Positions 37,820 to 47,720 of a stretch of DNA of 64,000 bases are shown piece by piece; the first letter of the stretch is position 1; each line of letters opens with the position of its first letter. The notes beneath the pieces were generated by a model. The model did no database searches and was not told the DNA's origin. It saw only the letters and a list, made by a program, of their open reading frames with translations. Source of the DNA: an uncultured bacterium (lineage in GTDB: Bacteria > DRYD01); assembly GCA_937139605.1 (NCBI GenBank), contig CAKZQG010000039.1, positions 17,530 to 81,529 on the forward strand, read 5' to 3'. Position numbers and translations under genes: made by a program.

Positions 37820-38911
37820 TCAATAATAGATAACACTATTTAAGTTATTTTTATAAAAGTACCTAATATCGGATACTTCATATTTAAGCATAGCAATTCT
37901 TTCAATGCCCATACCGAAAGCAAATCCAGTATAATCTTCTAATCCCAAATTATTTAAAATAATAGGATTAATCATCCCACATCCTAATATCTCTAAATAT
38001 CCACTACCTTTACATATGCTACAATTATCATTCTTCCCTTTACATAGAAAACAACTAATAGAAACTTCTGCACTTGGTTCAGTAAATGGGAAATAACTTG
38101 GTACTAATTTAATATCTATATCATTTCCAAACATCAAATTAACAAAATCCTGTAAAGTTTTAATTAAATCTAAGAAGCTAATATCTTTATCAACAGCAAA
38201 CCCTTCTAATTGATGAAATTGGAAACTATGAGTAGCATCTAAATTATCTCTTCTATAACATTTTCCATAAGTAATAACTTTAAAAGGGGGTTTTATTTTT
38301 TCCATTATCCTTACTTGCATATTAGAAGTATGAGTCCTTAAAAGTAAATTATTATTAGATATATAGAAAGTATCCCACATATCCCTTGCAGGATGATATT
38401 TATCAATATTTAAAGCCTCAAAATTATAATACTCATTATCTATTTCAATTCCATCAAATATACTAAACCCTAAACTTAGAAACACATCTTCTAATTCCTT
38501 TATAACCCTATCTATTATATGAGTTTTATTAATAAAATTATCTAAATAATCTACACTTAAATCTAAATCAACATAATATTTAGTTTTAATTTCAAATATA
38601 TTTATTTCATTTAATTTTTCTTTTAAAACATTCTCTATATAATCTTTAAAGAGATTAACTAAGCTTCCATATTCTTTTTTGATAGAGTTATCAACTTTTG
38701 ATATATTGGATAATAAATTATAAACAACCCCTTTTTTTGAAATATATTCTGATTTTAAATTATCAATAAACGCTTTAGCCTCAGATATCTTTTTTAATGA
38801 AATTAGTAAATCCAATTGCCTTATTTTTTGATTAAATTCCTCTTTTTTTAATTCTATCAATTTTTTTAGATTCTCAATGTCATTAAAATAAGAAGTATAT
38901 AAATTATCCAT
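37820..38911 (-). CDS. pheS: Phenylalanyl-tRNA synthetase alpha subunit
   Basis: 363 residues. The N-terminal ~90 residues form the coiled-coil tRNA arm. The catalytic domain has class II motif 2 (FKVITYGKCYRRDNLDATH) and motif 3 (GFAFGMGIERIAML), and the HPARDMWDTFYIS segment of PheS. Zinc-finger-like Cys pairs (CFLCKG, CSICKG) are an insertion seen in some lineages. It charges tRNA-Phe together with PheT; no pheT is adjacent here. A strong AGGGGGGA precedes the ATG. The stop is TGA. Confidence 0.95.
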   Translation of the reverse strand: MDNLYTSYFNDIENLKKLIELKKEEFNQKIRQLDLLISLKKISEAKAFIDNLKSEYISKKGVVYNLLSNISKVDNSIKKEYGSLVNLFKDYIENVLKEKLNEINIFEIKTKYYVDLDLSVDYLDNFINKTHIIDRVIKELEDVFLSLGFSIFDGIEIDNEYYNFEALNIDKYHPARDMWDTFYISNNNLLLRTHTSNMQVRIMEKIKPPFKVITYGKCYRRDNLDATHSFQFHQLEGFAVDKDISFLDLIKTLQDFVNLMFGNDIDIKLVPSYFPFTEPSAEVSISCFLCKGKNDNCSICKGSGYLEILGCGMINPIILNNLGLEDYTGFAFGMGIERIAMLKYEVSDIRYFYKNNLNSVIYY

Positions 38912-39019
38912 AAAAATAATCCCCCTAAATTCAATTTATACTATAATTTTTATAAATTAATGAATTTTATTCTCTTAAATATTTTTTAATAAAAAAAATA
39001 AAAACCCTTTATAAAACTA

Positions 39020-42000
39020 TTAGCTAATAAATTTATTAATTATATTAATTTTTGAGCCATTTTTATCTTTAATGACTTCAATAATATAGTTAAATTTTTC
39101 TTTAACTTCAGGAATATGAGTAATAATAGCTAAAACTTTATCAGAAATATTGTTAAAATAATTTTCTAAATATTCCATAACATCGTTTAAGGTATCAACA
39201 TCTAAGGTACTAAACCCCTCATCTATAAACAAACTTTTAATAGGATATTTAGATTTAGAAGAAATTTCACTAATAGCTAAAGCTAAAGATAAAGATGTTA
39301 AGAACTTTTCTCCCCCAGATAAACTCCTTACTCCCCTATCTATACTATACCAATTATCTTTAATAAAAATCTCCATATTTTGATTAATAAACATATTATA
39401 TCTACCCTCTGTTAATTTCTCTATAACTTTATTTGTATTAAAATACAAAAGATCAAAAAGCTTTTTAGATAAAAAAGTAATAACATCAACCCTAGACTTA
39501 GATACAAAATCATTATATAGTTCCTCTAATATTTCATATTCTTGTTTAATTTTATCTAAATTCTCATAAGTATTTTTTAAATCATTTAAATCAACAAAAA
39601 TAATACTTAAATTAAAAATAAAATTATTAATATCTTTACTAAAAGAAATTAAAATTTCTTTTTTATTATTTAAACTATTTTCAATAACCTCTATTTCTTG
39701 CAATAAATTATTTTTAAAATTATTAATATTGTCATTAATAGTTTTAAAAAAACTAAAAACCTTTATAGAATCAGATTTTTCAATATCAAAAGAATAAAAT
39801 CTATCATAAATCTCAGAAAAACTCAAAATAGAATTAATAGAATAATTAAAATTCTTATTAACATCTATTAATTTATTTATTTTTTTATCTAAAATCTCGT
39901 TTATTTTTTTTAAATTAATTTTCAAATTAACTAGATTGTTTAAACTATCTATATTTTTATCAAAATCTAAAATAAATTTATTAAAATCTTTTAAGATAAA
40001 TTCAATTTTTTTAATAAATTCATCAGATTCAAAATCTATTTTATTTTTAATATCTCCTTGTTTAATAATATTTTCAATATAATTAATAAATTCATCTAAA
40101 TAAAGTAAATATTTATTAAAATCTATATTATAATTGAAAGACCCAACAACATTTTTCATATTGATATTTTTCATATTATAATTTTCAAGAAATAAAATAT
40201 CTTCTTTAAGATTCTTTAAATCTTTTATAACTTCATTAAAAATAAAAAGAATATTGTCAAAATTCTTTTTTAAATCTAAAAATTGATTATTTATTAACAA
40301 ATTAAATATTGAATCTAAATTTATTCTTATTTTATTTAAAAAAGCTTGATTTAATTTAGAAAATAATTTAGAATATAAAGTTTCTAAAATCATAAAAACT
40401 TTATCGTTAAATAAATCTTGATTTTTTATAGATAAATCCTTAAATGAACTAAACTCTAATAACTCTTGTAATTTTAAATTTAACTTTTCTTCAATTTTAG
40501 ATATTCTTAAAATTATTTCATTTATGAAAATATTATCAATTTTAAAAGCTTTAAATAAACTAACTATATTAGTATCATTTTGAATATAATTTATAAAATC
40601 TAATAAAATAATAACAGTACTCTTTAAATTATCCAAATTCTTAATGAAATTAGTTATCAAAGTGTTTATATCTTTATAAAGATTATCTATTTTTTTAGTA
40701 ATTAAATTTAGTTCTTGTAATTTAGCATCATAAATCCCTTGAAATTTAGATAAATTAACATTAATTTTTTCCAATTGTTTTTCCTTTACTTTTATTTCTT
40801 TTTCTAAATAAATCTTTTCTTTTTCTTTATCAGATAAATTAATACTTTCTAATAAAGAAAAATCATTAATCTTATTTTTACAAACCAAACATTTGTCAAT
40901 ATTATTTTCTAAAATATATTTTCTTAAACTATTAACATAATCAGTTAATTCCATATATTTTTCTAAATATTCTTTTGATTTTTTAAGCTTTTCTAAATTC
41001 TCTAATAATTCATTATATTCTTTTTTTGTAATTTCAATCTTATAGTTTATTTCTTTGATATTTTTTTTAATATCATTAAAATTATTAAATAAATTAGAAA
41101 ACTCTTGGTATTTTTTTATAAATTCATCAACCTCTAATTCTAATTTATTCAAGTAATTTAGAACTTTATTTAAGATATCAATAAAATTAATTTTATGAGT
41201 ATTTTCAAATTCTTCTTTTAATGAAATAAATTTACTAACACTAAAAACAAACTCTTTAAAATCAATATCTCCTAATTCTCTTTCATAATTTAAATAAATC
41301 TTATATATTTTATCAAAATAATCATTAATATCATTTAAACTTTTATTAAAACCAAGCTTAAAAGCTTCTATTTTACTTATGATCCTATTAAATAAATCCC
41401 GATTATTAAGTAATAATTGTAAATAATTTTTCAGATAATCTTCTTCGAAATTTAGAAATTCTAAAAAATTTTCTTTATCAAAATTTACCAAAATTTGTTC
41501 TACTTCACTTAAAATATTATCAACATTAAAACTAATAAAAATTTGATTAACAAAGTTCCTTAATTCCTTAAATAAACTTAATTCCTTAGTATTTAAATCT
41601 AACTCTTGATTAAATTTATTCAAAACACTTTCTAAATTATCTTTAAATTCAACTAAATTACTATAAAATATATTCAATTTATCTGAATCATTCATTATAT
41701 CTACACTTTCATTATTAAACAAATTAGTAAAATCATTAAAACTATTAAAAATAATTTCAAGACTTTTTAAATCACCAGATTTAATTTTATAAAAATTATC
41801 ATTTATATTTTTAAAATTATCATAAAAATGGTTTACATTTTGAATAATTTTCTTTTTAATAAAATCAATATTATTAATATAATTTTCTATTTGATTTTTT
41901 AGGTTATTGAATTCCTTAGAAACTTTTTCTTTTATTTCATAATATAAATTAAGATTAAACAAATCTAATAAAATAGATTCTCTTTCTTTAGGGGTAGAAA

Positions 42001-42493
42001 GTAAAAAATTATCAAACTGATTTTGAGGTAAAAAAACAACTTTAATAAAATTATTATAAGCTTTTTTAATATCATCAAACCCTAAAATTCTTATTATTTC
42101 ATATTCAACATCTTTTACTTTAACTTTTAAAGGTTCATTATTTTTATATATTTCAGCTACATGCTCTTTTACTCTATTATTTTTAAAATCATATTTCCAC
42201 TCTCTTCTTATTTTATATAAATCATTATTAATAAAAAACTCTAATTCTATTAATGAATGAGATAATTTATTTTTATCAATAGATAATTTAAAAGGAAGTT
42301 CTTTTAAAGGTAAGGAATCATCAAAACCATACTTAGGAGTTCTTTTAAATAAAGCAAAAGAGATTGCTTCTAAGATTGTACTTTTACCACTACCAGTTTT
42401 GCCTGAAATTAAAAATACCCCTTTTAATGGAAACTCTATAAAAACATCCCTAAATGACCCAAAATTTTTTAACTTTAAACTCTTAACTAACAT
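39020..42493 (-). CDS. sbcC: SbcC-type SMC/Rad50-like nuclease subunit
   Basis: 1157 residues. The N-terminal ATPase half has Walker A GKTGSGKST (residues 31-39) and VFLPQNQFDNFL (Q-loop). Long coiled coils run to a zinc hook CLVCKNKIND near residue 535. A second coiled-coil arm follows, then the signature motif RSLSGGEKFLTSLSLALAIS near 1055 and Walker B SLFIDEGFSTLD with the D-loop. This is SbcC, which with the SbcD nuclease trims hairpins and blocked ends. No sbcD is adjacent. The coiled coil is unusually rich in Asn, Ile, Lys and Leu, as expected for the base composition. It is transcribed alone between pheS and plsX. Confidence 0.94.
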   Translation of the reverse strand: MLVKSLKLKNFGSFRDVFIEFPLKGVFLISGKTGSGKSTILEAISFALFKRTPKYGFDDSLPLKELPFKLSIDKNKLSHSLIELEFFINNDLYKIRREWKYDFKNNRVKEHVAEIYKNNEPLKVKVKDVEYEIIRILGFDDIKKAYNNFIKVVFLPQNQFDNFLLSTPKERESILLDLFNLNLYYEIKEKVSKEFNNLKNQIENYINNIDFIKKKIIQNVNHFYDNFKNINDNFYKIKSGDLKSLEIIFNSFNDFTNLFNNESVDIMNDSDKLNIFYSNLVEFKDNLESVLNKFNQELDLNTKELSLFKELRNFVNQIFISFNVDNILSEVEQILVNFDKENFLEFLNFEEDYLKNYLQLLLNNRDLFNRIISKIEAFKLGFNKSLNDINDYFDKIYKIYLNYERELGDIDFKEFVFSVSKFISLKEEFENTHKINFIDILNKVLNYLNKLELEVDEFIKKYQEFSNLFNNFNDIKKNIKEINYKIEITKKEYNELLENLEKLKKSKEYLEKYMELTDYVNSLRKYILENNIDKCLVCKNKINDFSLLESINLSDKEKEKIYLEKEIKVKEKQLEKINVNLSKFQGIYDAKLQELNLITKKIDNLYKDINTLITNFIKNLDNLKSTVIILLDFINYIQNDTNIVSLFKAFKIDNIFINEIILRISKIEEKLNLKLQELLEFSSFKDLSIKNQDLFNDKVFMILETLYSKLFSKLNQAFLNKIRINLDSIFNLLINNQFLDLKKNFDNILFIFNEVIKDLKNLKEDILFLENYNMKNINMKNVVGSFNYNIDFNKYLLYLDEFINYIENIIKQGDIKNKIDFESDEFIKKIEFILKDFNKFILDFDKNIDSLNNLVNLKINLKKINEILDKKINKLIDVNKNFNYSINSILSFSEIYDRFYSFDIEKSDSIKVFSFFKTINDNINNFKNNLLQEIEVIENSLNNKKEILISFSKDINNFIFNLSIIFVDLNDLKNTYENLDKIKQEYEILEELYNDFVSKSRVDVITFLSKKLFDLLYFNTNKVIEKLTEGRYNMFINQNMEIFIKDNWYSIDRGVRSLSGGEKFLTSLSLALAISEISSKSKYPIKSLFIDEGFSTLDVDTLNDVMEYLENYFNNISDKVLAIITHIPEVKEKFNYIIEVIKDKNGSKINIINKFIS

Positions 42494-42587
42494 TTATTAC
42501 TATAAATCACAGAAAATTACTATAAATAACATAACCAAAAATAACGATTAATAATAAGAAACTAAAAAAACAAAAAATAAAAAACAT

Positions 42588-43736
42588 TTAGAAAGATAAA
42601 GTAATATTTTTAATATTCTCTAATTCTTTTAATATCACTGAATTAATATCATTAACAATAAGTTTATAGGTAAAATTGATGGAATTTTTAATAGCTCTAT
42701 AATTAGCTCTGCCATGAGTTTTCACAGAAACCCCATTTAATCCAATCATTAAAGCCCCACCATATTCCGAATAATCAAAATAAGATTTAATTCTCCTAAA
42801 TATCCTTCTGGATAACAACCCAATAGCTTTATTAAATATATTTAAAGAAAACTCTTTTCTAATAAAATTAAAAACATACTCCCCTAAACTTTCAAAAGAT
42901 TTCAACATAATGTTTCCACTAAACCCATCAGCAACTACTATATCTACTTTAGAATTAACCACATCGTAAGGCTCTACAAAACCTACATACTCAAATAAAT
43001 TATTATTAATATTAACATAATTACTAATTAATTTATTAGATTCTTTAGTTAAAAGGTTTCCTTTTACATCTTCTGTACCTATATTAAGCAGTCCTAATTT
43101 AGGTAAGGAATTAGAGATAATTTTTTTATAATAAATAGAGGCCATAACAGAGAATTGTAGTAAATATTCTGGTTTGCATTCAGCATTAGCTCCACTATCT
43201 AATAATAATACTGGTTTATTAAAAGGTAAAACAGTTAATAACGCTGGCCTTTTAACCCCATTTAATCTCCCAACAACTAAAATAGAAGTCTCTAAAAAAG
43301 CACCAGTATTCCCAGCGTATAAAACCCCATCCACTACTTTATCCCTTAACAACTCAAATACTTTAACCAATGTATTATCCCTATTTTTTAATATATTAAC
43401 TGGTTTATCCGACATGGAAATATAATTACTACACGGAATAAATTCTATTCTCTTTAATATATCAGTTTCTAAATTTTTATTAAAATAATTATAAATTTTA
43501 GATCTTTTTGGTAATTTATTTATAAAATTGTGGATTAACTTTTGATAATCTATTTTATTATAAAATGTAATTTTTAAATGAAGATCCTTTAAATCATATA
43601 AAGCTAATAAAACACCTTCCATAGTAGAGACAGGCGCATAATCTCCCCCCATTAAGTCAATTCCTATTTTGACTATCTTATTATCTTCTCTCTTATTTAT
43701 ATTTTCTATTTTTTTCTTTCTTCTTAAAAAAAACAT
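42588..43736 (-). CDS. plsX: Phosphate acyltransferase PlsX
   Basis: 382 residues. Makes acyl-phosphate from acyl-ACP as the first step of phospholipid synthesis (with PlsY). The N-terminal motif GIDLMGGDYAP is near residue 24. Later motifs include NILKNRDNTLVKVFELL, VDGVLYAGNTGAFLETSI and VVADGFSGNIMLKS, all typical. A ~22-residue basic extension precedes the usual start, and no Shine-Dalgarno is visible, so the start may be later. The L1 gene is upstream on the same strand (59-base gap). Confidence 0.93.
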   Translation of the reverse strand: MFFLRRKKKIENINKREDNKIVKIGIDLMGGDYAPVSTMEGVLLALYDLKDLHLKITFYNKIDYQKLIHNFINKLPKRSKIYNYFNKNLETDILKRIEFIPCSNYISMSDKPVNILKNRDNTLVKVFELLRDKVVDGVLYAGNTGAFLETSILVVGRLNGVKRPALLTVLPFNKPVLLLDSGANAECKPEYLLQFSVMASIYYKKIISNSLPKLGLLNIGTEDVKGNLLTKESNKLISNYVNINNNLFEYVGFVEPYDVVNSKVDIVVADGFSGNIMLKSFESLGEYVFNFIRKEFSLNIFNKAIGLLSRRIFRRIKSYFDYSEYGGALMIGLNGVSVKTHGRANYRAIKNSINFTYKLIVNDINSVILKELENIKNITLSF

Positions 43737-43795
43737 TTTTAATTACAAATTATCTTATAGTTTTTTTAGCTACTTAATTTTTATTTTTATTATTA

Positions 43796-44500
43796 TTAAA
43801 ATTCAAATTTTTCAGCTAAATCCATTAGGATTTTAGTATCTATTTTTAAAGAAGGGGACATTGTAGAAGAAAGGAAAGCAGATTCAATAAAAGTTCCCTT
43901 AGCAGTAGCAGGTTTTGCTTTAATTAAAGTTTTGACTGCTGCTAATAGATTTTCATATAATTTTTCCTTCCCAAAGGATAATTTTCCTAAAGGAATATGA
44001 TAATTTCCTAATTTATCGTTTCTTATTTGAATTTTTCCTTTTTTTAATTCTTCAACAATCTGTTTAATATTATTTCCAACTGTTCCTGCTTTAGGGCTTG
44101 GCATTTTAGGTCCTAAAACTTTCCCTAACTGCTTACCAATAACAGGCATAACATCTAATGTAGCAACTGCTACATCAAATTTAACATTCCCTTTTTTAAC
44201 TTCTTCTATTAAATCCTGAAAACCTACGTAATCAGCTCCAGCTTTCTTAGCTTCATCCGCTAAATCCCCTTGCGCAAATACTAAAACAACTGGAGATTTA
44301 CCAGTACCATGCGGTAAAACCACATTAGTTCTAACTGTTTGATCACTTTTTGTAGGATCTATAGATAATTTCCCATGTAGTTCCAAAGTTTCATCAAATT
44401 TCTTAGGCCAATTATTTAAAATAAAATCAATTGCCTCTAATGGATGATATTTTTTGTTCAAATCTATTTTCTCTAAAACTGCTTGGTATCTTTTACTCAT
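43796..44500 (-). CDS. rplA: 50S ribosomal protein L1
   Basis: 234 residues. The N-terminal part has YHPLEAIDFILNNWPKKFDET. Mid-protein motifs LPHGTGKSPVV and VGKQLGKVLGPKMPSPKAGTV are partly conserved (GPKMPSPKAGTV is the classic L1 segment). The C-terminal IKAKPATAKGTFIESAFLSS ends the domain I half. It binds 23S rRNA at the L1 stalk. It follows the L11 gene by 42 bases in the standard L11-L1 order, with an AAGGGGGA site before the ATG. It is often an autorepressor through the L11 leader, which I could not identify here. Confidence 0.97.
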   Translation of the reverse strand: MSKRYQAVLEKIDLNKKYHPLEAIDFILNNWPKKFDETLELHGKLSIDPTKSDQTVRTNVVLPHGTGKSPVVLVFAQGDLADEAKKAGADYVGFQDLIEEVKKGNVKFDVAVATLDVMPVIGKQLGKVLGPKMPSPKAGTVGNNIKQIVEELKKGKIQIRNDKLGNYHIPLGKLSFGKEKLYENLLAAVKTLIKAKPATAKGTFIESAFLSSTMSPSLKIDTKILMDLAEKFEF

Positions 44501-44542
44501 AGAATTTCCCCCTTATTTAATAAAATAATTTAAATTTTTAAT

Positions 44543-45022
44543 TTATAATTCGACTTCGATACCCATATTTTTGGCTTGGCCTGCTATAATTTTAACAGCA
44601 GTTTCTAAGTTCCTTGTATTTAAATCAGGTAATTTAATTTTAGCTATTTCTAATAATTTATCTTTAGTTATTTTACCGACTTTAGTTTTATTAGGTTGAG
44701 GACTTCCGCTTTCTATATTTAATGCTTTTAATAGTAAAGAAGAAGTAGGTGGAGTTTTAGTAATGAATTTATAAGTTCTATCACTATAAACATAAACTAT
44801 AGCAGGCACTATGTATCCCTGCATTTTAGCAGTTTGAGCGTTATAATTTTTACAAAACTCGGCAATATTCAGTCCGTATTGTCCCAATGCTGGGCCAACA
44901 GGAGGTGCAGGGGTAGCTTTCCCCGCTTCTAAATATAATGTTAAAGTAGCTACTAATACTTTTTGCCCTTTAGGCGCTCCTTTTGTAGCTAACGTAGCTT
45001 TATCTTTTGTTTTTGTTGCCAT
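44543..45022 (-). CDS. rplK: 50S ribosomal protein L11
   Basis: 159 residues, about 18 longer than the usual 141 because of a basic Thr/Lys/Ala-rich N-terminal extension (TKDKATLATKGAPKGQ). The body is standard: LYLEAGKATPAPPVGPALGQ and GLNIAEFCKNYNAQTA match the L11 signature, then KTPPTSSLLLKALNI and the C-terminal rRNA-binding helices with IIAGQAKNMGIEV. It is first in the L11-L1 operon. An AGAGGGAG site precedes the ATG. It forms the GTPase-associated stalk base. Confidence 0.97.
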   Translation of the reverse strand: MATKTKDKATLATKGAPKGQKVLVATLTLYLEAGKATPAPPVGPALGQYGLNIAEFCKNYNAQTAKMQGYIVPAIVYVYSDRTYKFITKTPPTSSLLLKALNIESGSPQPNKTKVGKITKDKLLEIAKIKLPDLNTRNLETAVKIIAGQAKNMGIEVEL

Positions 45023-45140
45023 ATCCTAATCACTCCCTCTTTTTCCATTATATGTATTCTATATTTACTCTCTTAGTTTATTATTTTAATTTATCCCCTT
45101 TAATTTATATAAAGTAAAATTCTTTATTTATGAAATATTT

Positions 45141-46472
45141 CTAAGTATAAGTTAGGTTTTTGTTTTTTATTTTATTTAATATGATTTCTTCTAAGTCAGG
45201 TTTTGTTATTTCTTCAAGATAATATTCTACAAAGACAGTAGGTTTATTTATATTGATTAAATTAGTTATATCAAATGGAGTAGCTAATATTACCACATCT
45301 GCTGGAGTTCTATTTATTGTTTCTTCTAAATCTTTGAGTTGTTTAGAAGAGTATCCCATAGCCGGTAAAACCTCTCTAACTTGAGTATATTTATCATAAG
45401 TATCTTTAATAGTATCTACTGCATAAGGATAAGGGGATATTATTTCACAGTTATATTTCTTAGCGATAACATAACCAGCACCGTATGCCATTTCCCCATG
45501 AGTTAAAGTAGGTCCATCCTCTACCACTATAACTTTTTTACCTTTTATTAATTCTGGGTTATTTACTTTTATAGGGGAATTAGCTTTAATTATAATAGCA
45601 TTAGGGTTAATAGATTTTATATTATTTTCAACTAAATTAATATTTTCTGGTTTAGCAGTATCTATTTTGTTAATAACAGCTACATTACAAGATCTGGCAT
45701 TAACTTCTCCTGGGAAATAAGTTAATTCATGGTTAGGTCTATGGGGATCAAAAACGGTTATCCAGATGTCAGGTTTAATAAATGGGAAGTCATTATTACC
45801 GCCATCCCAGATAATAACATCTGCTTCTTTTTCGGCTTCTTTTAGGATTTCTTTATAATCAACCCCAGCAAAAACCACATGTCCTTCTTTTATATGGGGT
45901 AAGTATTCTTCGCCTTCTTCAACTGTGCAATTATGTTTTTTAATATCTTCAACAGATGCGAATCTTTGGACTTTTTGTTTTTCAAGATCTCCATAAGGCA
46001 TGGGGTGTCTTATTACGCTAACTTTATAGCCGTTTTTCTTTAATATAGATGCAACTTTTCTAGATGTTTGGCTTTTACCGCAGCCTGTTCTTACTGCAGT
46101 GATTGCGACAACAAATTTATTTGAGTATAAGAAAGTTTTATCTGGGGATAATAGTACAAAATTAGCGCCATTTTTTAGTGCTTTAGATGCTAAATTCATA
46201 ACATATATATGACTAACGTCAGAGTATGAAAAAACTACTTCATCTATTTTATGTTCTTTGATAATATCCTCTAATTTTTCTTCTGGTAGGATAGGGATTC
46301 CTTTGGGGTATAGTTTTCCGGCTAATGATGCTGGGTAGATTCTATTTTCTATTCCTGGGATTTGTGTAGCAGTAAAAGCGATTACTTCATATTCTTCTTT
46401 GTCTTTATAATATACGTTAAAGTTATGGAAATCTCTACCACCTGCTCCTAAGATAACTACTCTTTTTCTCAT
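45141..46472 (-). CDS. Cyclic 2,3-diphosphoglycerate synthetase-like GTPase (COG2403 type)
   Basis: 443 residues. The N-terminal third is a Rossmann-like domain starting VVILGAGGRDFHNFNVYY and has YPKGIPILPEEKL, the pattern of this family. The middle has a P-loop AVRTGCGKSQTSRKVA and a Mg/nucleotide-binding GGNNDFPFIKPD, followed by VINKIDTAKPENI (NKID for guanine). In methanogens and some thermophiles the family makes cyclic 2,3-diphosphoglycerate, a thermoprotectant. Many bacterial members are unassigned GTPases. AGGAGAG precedes the ATG, and the stop is TAG. It is not clearly linked to a neighbour. Confidence 0.78.
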   Translation of the reverse strand: MRKRVVILGAGGRDFHNFNVYYKDKEEYEVIAFTATQIPGIENRIYPASLAGKLYPKGIPILPEEKLEDIIKEHKIDEVVFSYSDVSHIYVMNLASKALKNGANFVLLSPDKTFLYSNKFVVAITAVRTGCGKSQTSRKVASILKKNGYKVSVIRHPMPYGDLEKQKVQRFASVEDIKKHNCTVEEGEEYLPHIKEGHVVFAGVDYKEILKEAEKEADVIIWDGGNNDFPFIKPDIWITVFDPHRPNHELTYFPGEVNARSCNVAVINKIDTAKPENINLVENNIKSINPNAIIIKANSPIKVNNPELIKGKKVIVVEDGPTLTHGEMAYGAGYVIAKKYNCEIISPYPYAVDTIKDTYDKYTQVREVLPAMGYSSKQLKDLEETINRTPADVVILATPFDITNLININKPTVFVEYYLEEITKPDLEEIILNKIKNKNLTYT

Positions 46473-46669
46473 ATCTCATCTCTCCTATGCTATTATTTAA
46501 AATATCATTTTAAATATAAACTAATAAAAAATATAAAAAACAAGCAATATCAAAAATTATGCCTTATATTTATTTAATTAAATAAAAAACGAATATCTCC
46601 TTTTATAAAATCTATTAATCTATTATACTAATTTCAGATCTTTAGTTATTCTAATTCCAAAGTTTATTC

Positions 46670-47530
46670 TTACTCAGAATCGTCATTATATAAAAAATTT
46701 AACTTTTTATTTTTATCTTTTTTACTAATTTTTATCCATTCTTTTGCTTCTTCTATATCATATCCATACTTCATCCATTTTTTTGCTTCTTTTACATCAC
46801 ATCCAATTGCTTTCCATTCTTCTGCATCATACATACCACATCCAATAGATTTCCATTTTTTCACTTCTTTTATACCATATCCTTCTCCTATCCATTTTAT
46901 TGCTTCATATAAATCACATCCAATATCCTTCCATTCCTTTGCTTCTTTTATATTAAATCCTTCTTTTTTCCATTCTTTTGCTTTATTTACATCACATTCA
47001 ATATCTTTCCACTCTTTTGCTTCTTCTAGATCAATTCCATTTTCTTTCCATTCTTTTGCTTCCTTTGGACTAAATCCAGATTTTATCCATTGCTTAATCT
47101 CCTCCAAATCTCTAATAGAACATCTCACAAATGATAAATATGACTTCAAATCTACTATTTTAATTACCTCTTCTACTTTATCAATTTCTACCCCCAACTT
47201 AATACATTCTTTTAAATCCTCCAAAGAGATACCCAATTTTTTATTAAGATAAGCGATTCTTTTAGCCCCTATCCCATTATCCTCAAAAAATACAGCATCA
47301 CTACAAGAATACCCCTAACTTCTCCATTGATATGCTACCTTAGCTGAAGCTATCCCAGAATTCACCCACTCCTTAGCCTCTAAAGGAGTAAATCCTAAAT
47401 TCTTATAACCAGCAGCTACCTTAGGATCATCTATAACCTGATACCAAATCAACGCCCCTTTCTCAGTAAAACCATTACTCAACCACTCCCTTAAATTAAA
47501 ATCTAAATTATTAACTTTATTACCCTCCAT
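46670..47530 (-). pseudogene. Tandem 13-residue Trp-repeat protein interrupted by an in-frame TAG
   Basis: One frame from the ATG at 47530 to TAA at 46670 is broken only by a TAG at 47315-47317. Both halves carry the same repeat, about 13 residues of the form (K/x)EWK-x-x-G-[ICFY]-D-x-x-EA, with at least nine tandem copies in the C-terminal half. At the break the protein reads AYQWRS, stop, GYSCSDA, which fits the repeat register exactly, the stop replacing one variable residue. A TTG at 47236 (GISLEDLKECIKLG) could start the second half, but no ribosome site precedes it. The function is unknown. It is a helical-repeat protein, with no signal peptide or membrane segment. Either it is a recent pseudogene or the UAG is read through. 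Confidence 0.65.
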
Positions 47531-47652
47531 AACCCCTCTCCACCTACCAAAACTATTAAATATCTACATTTAAAATAAACAAATAAAAAAAATAAAAACA
47601 AAAAAACCTTCTATTTTTATTTTTATAATTTTTTTATAAAAATCCTATAATC

Positions 47653-47720
47653 GAAATTATAATGAAATTATAATAAAATTATAATGAAATTACAGTTCAA
47701 ATTATAACTGAAATTACAGA
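47653..47720. repeat. AT-rich tandem repeat of an ~11-base unit
   Basis: Six degenerate copies of GAAATTATAAT or a close variant lie just past (and into) the hemB stop codon, some carrying ATTACAG or ATTATAACTG variants. It has no coding role apart from the last two hemB codons, and no clear function. Polymerase slippage would explain it. Confidence 0.5.
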
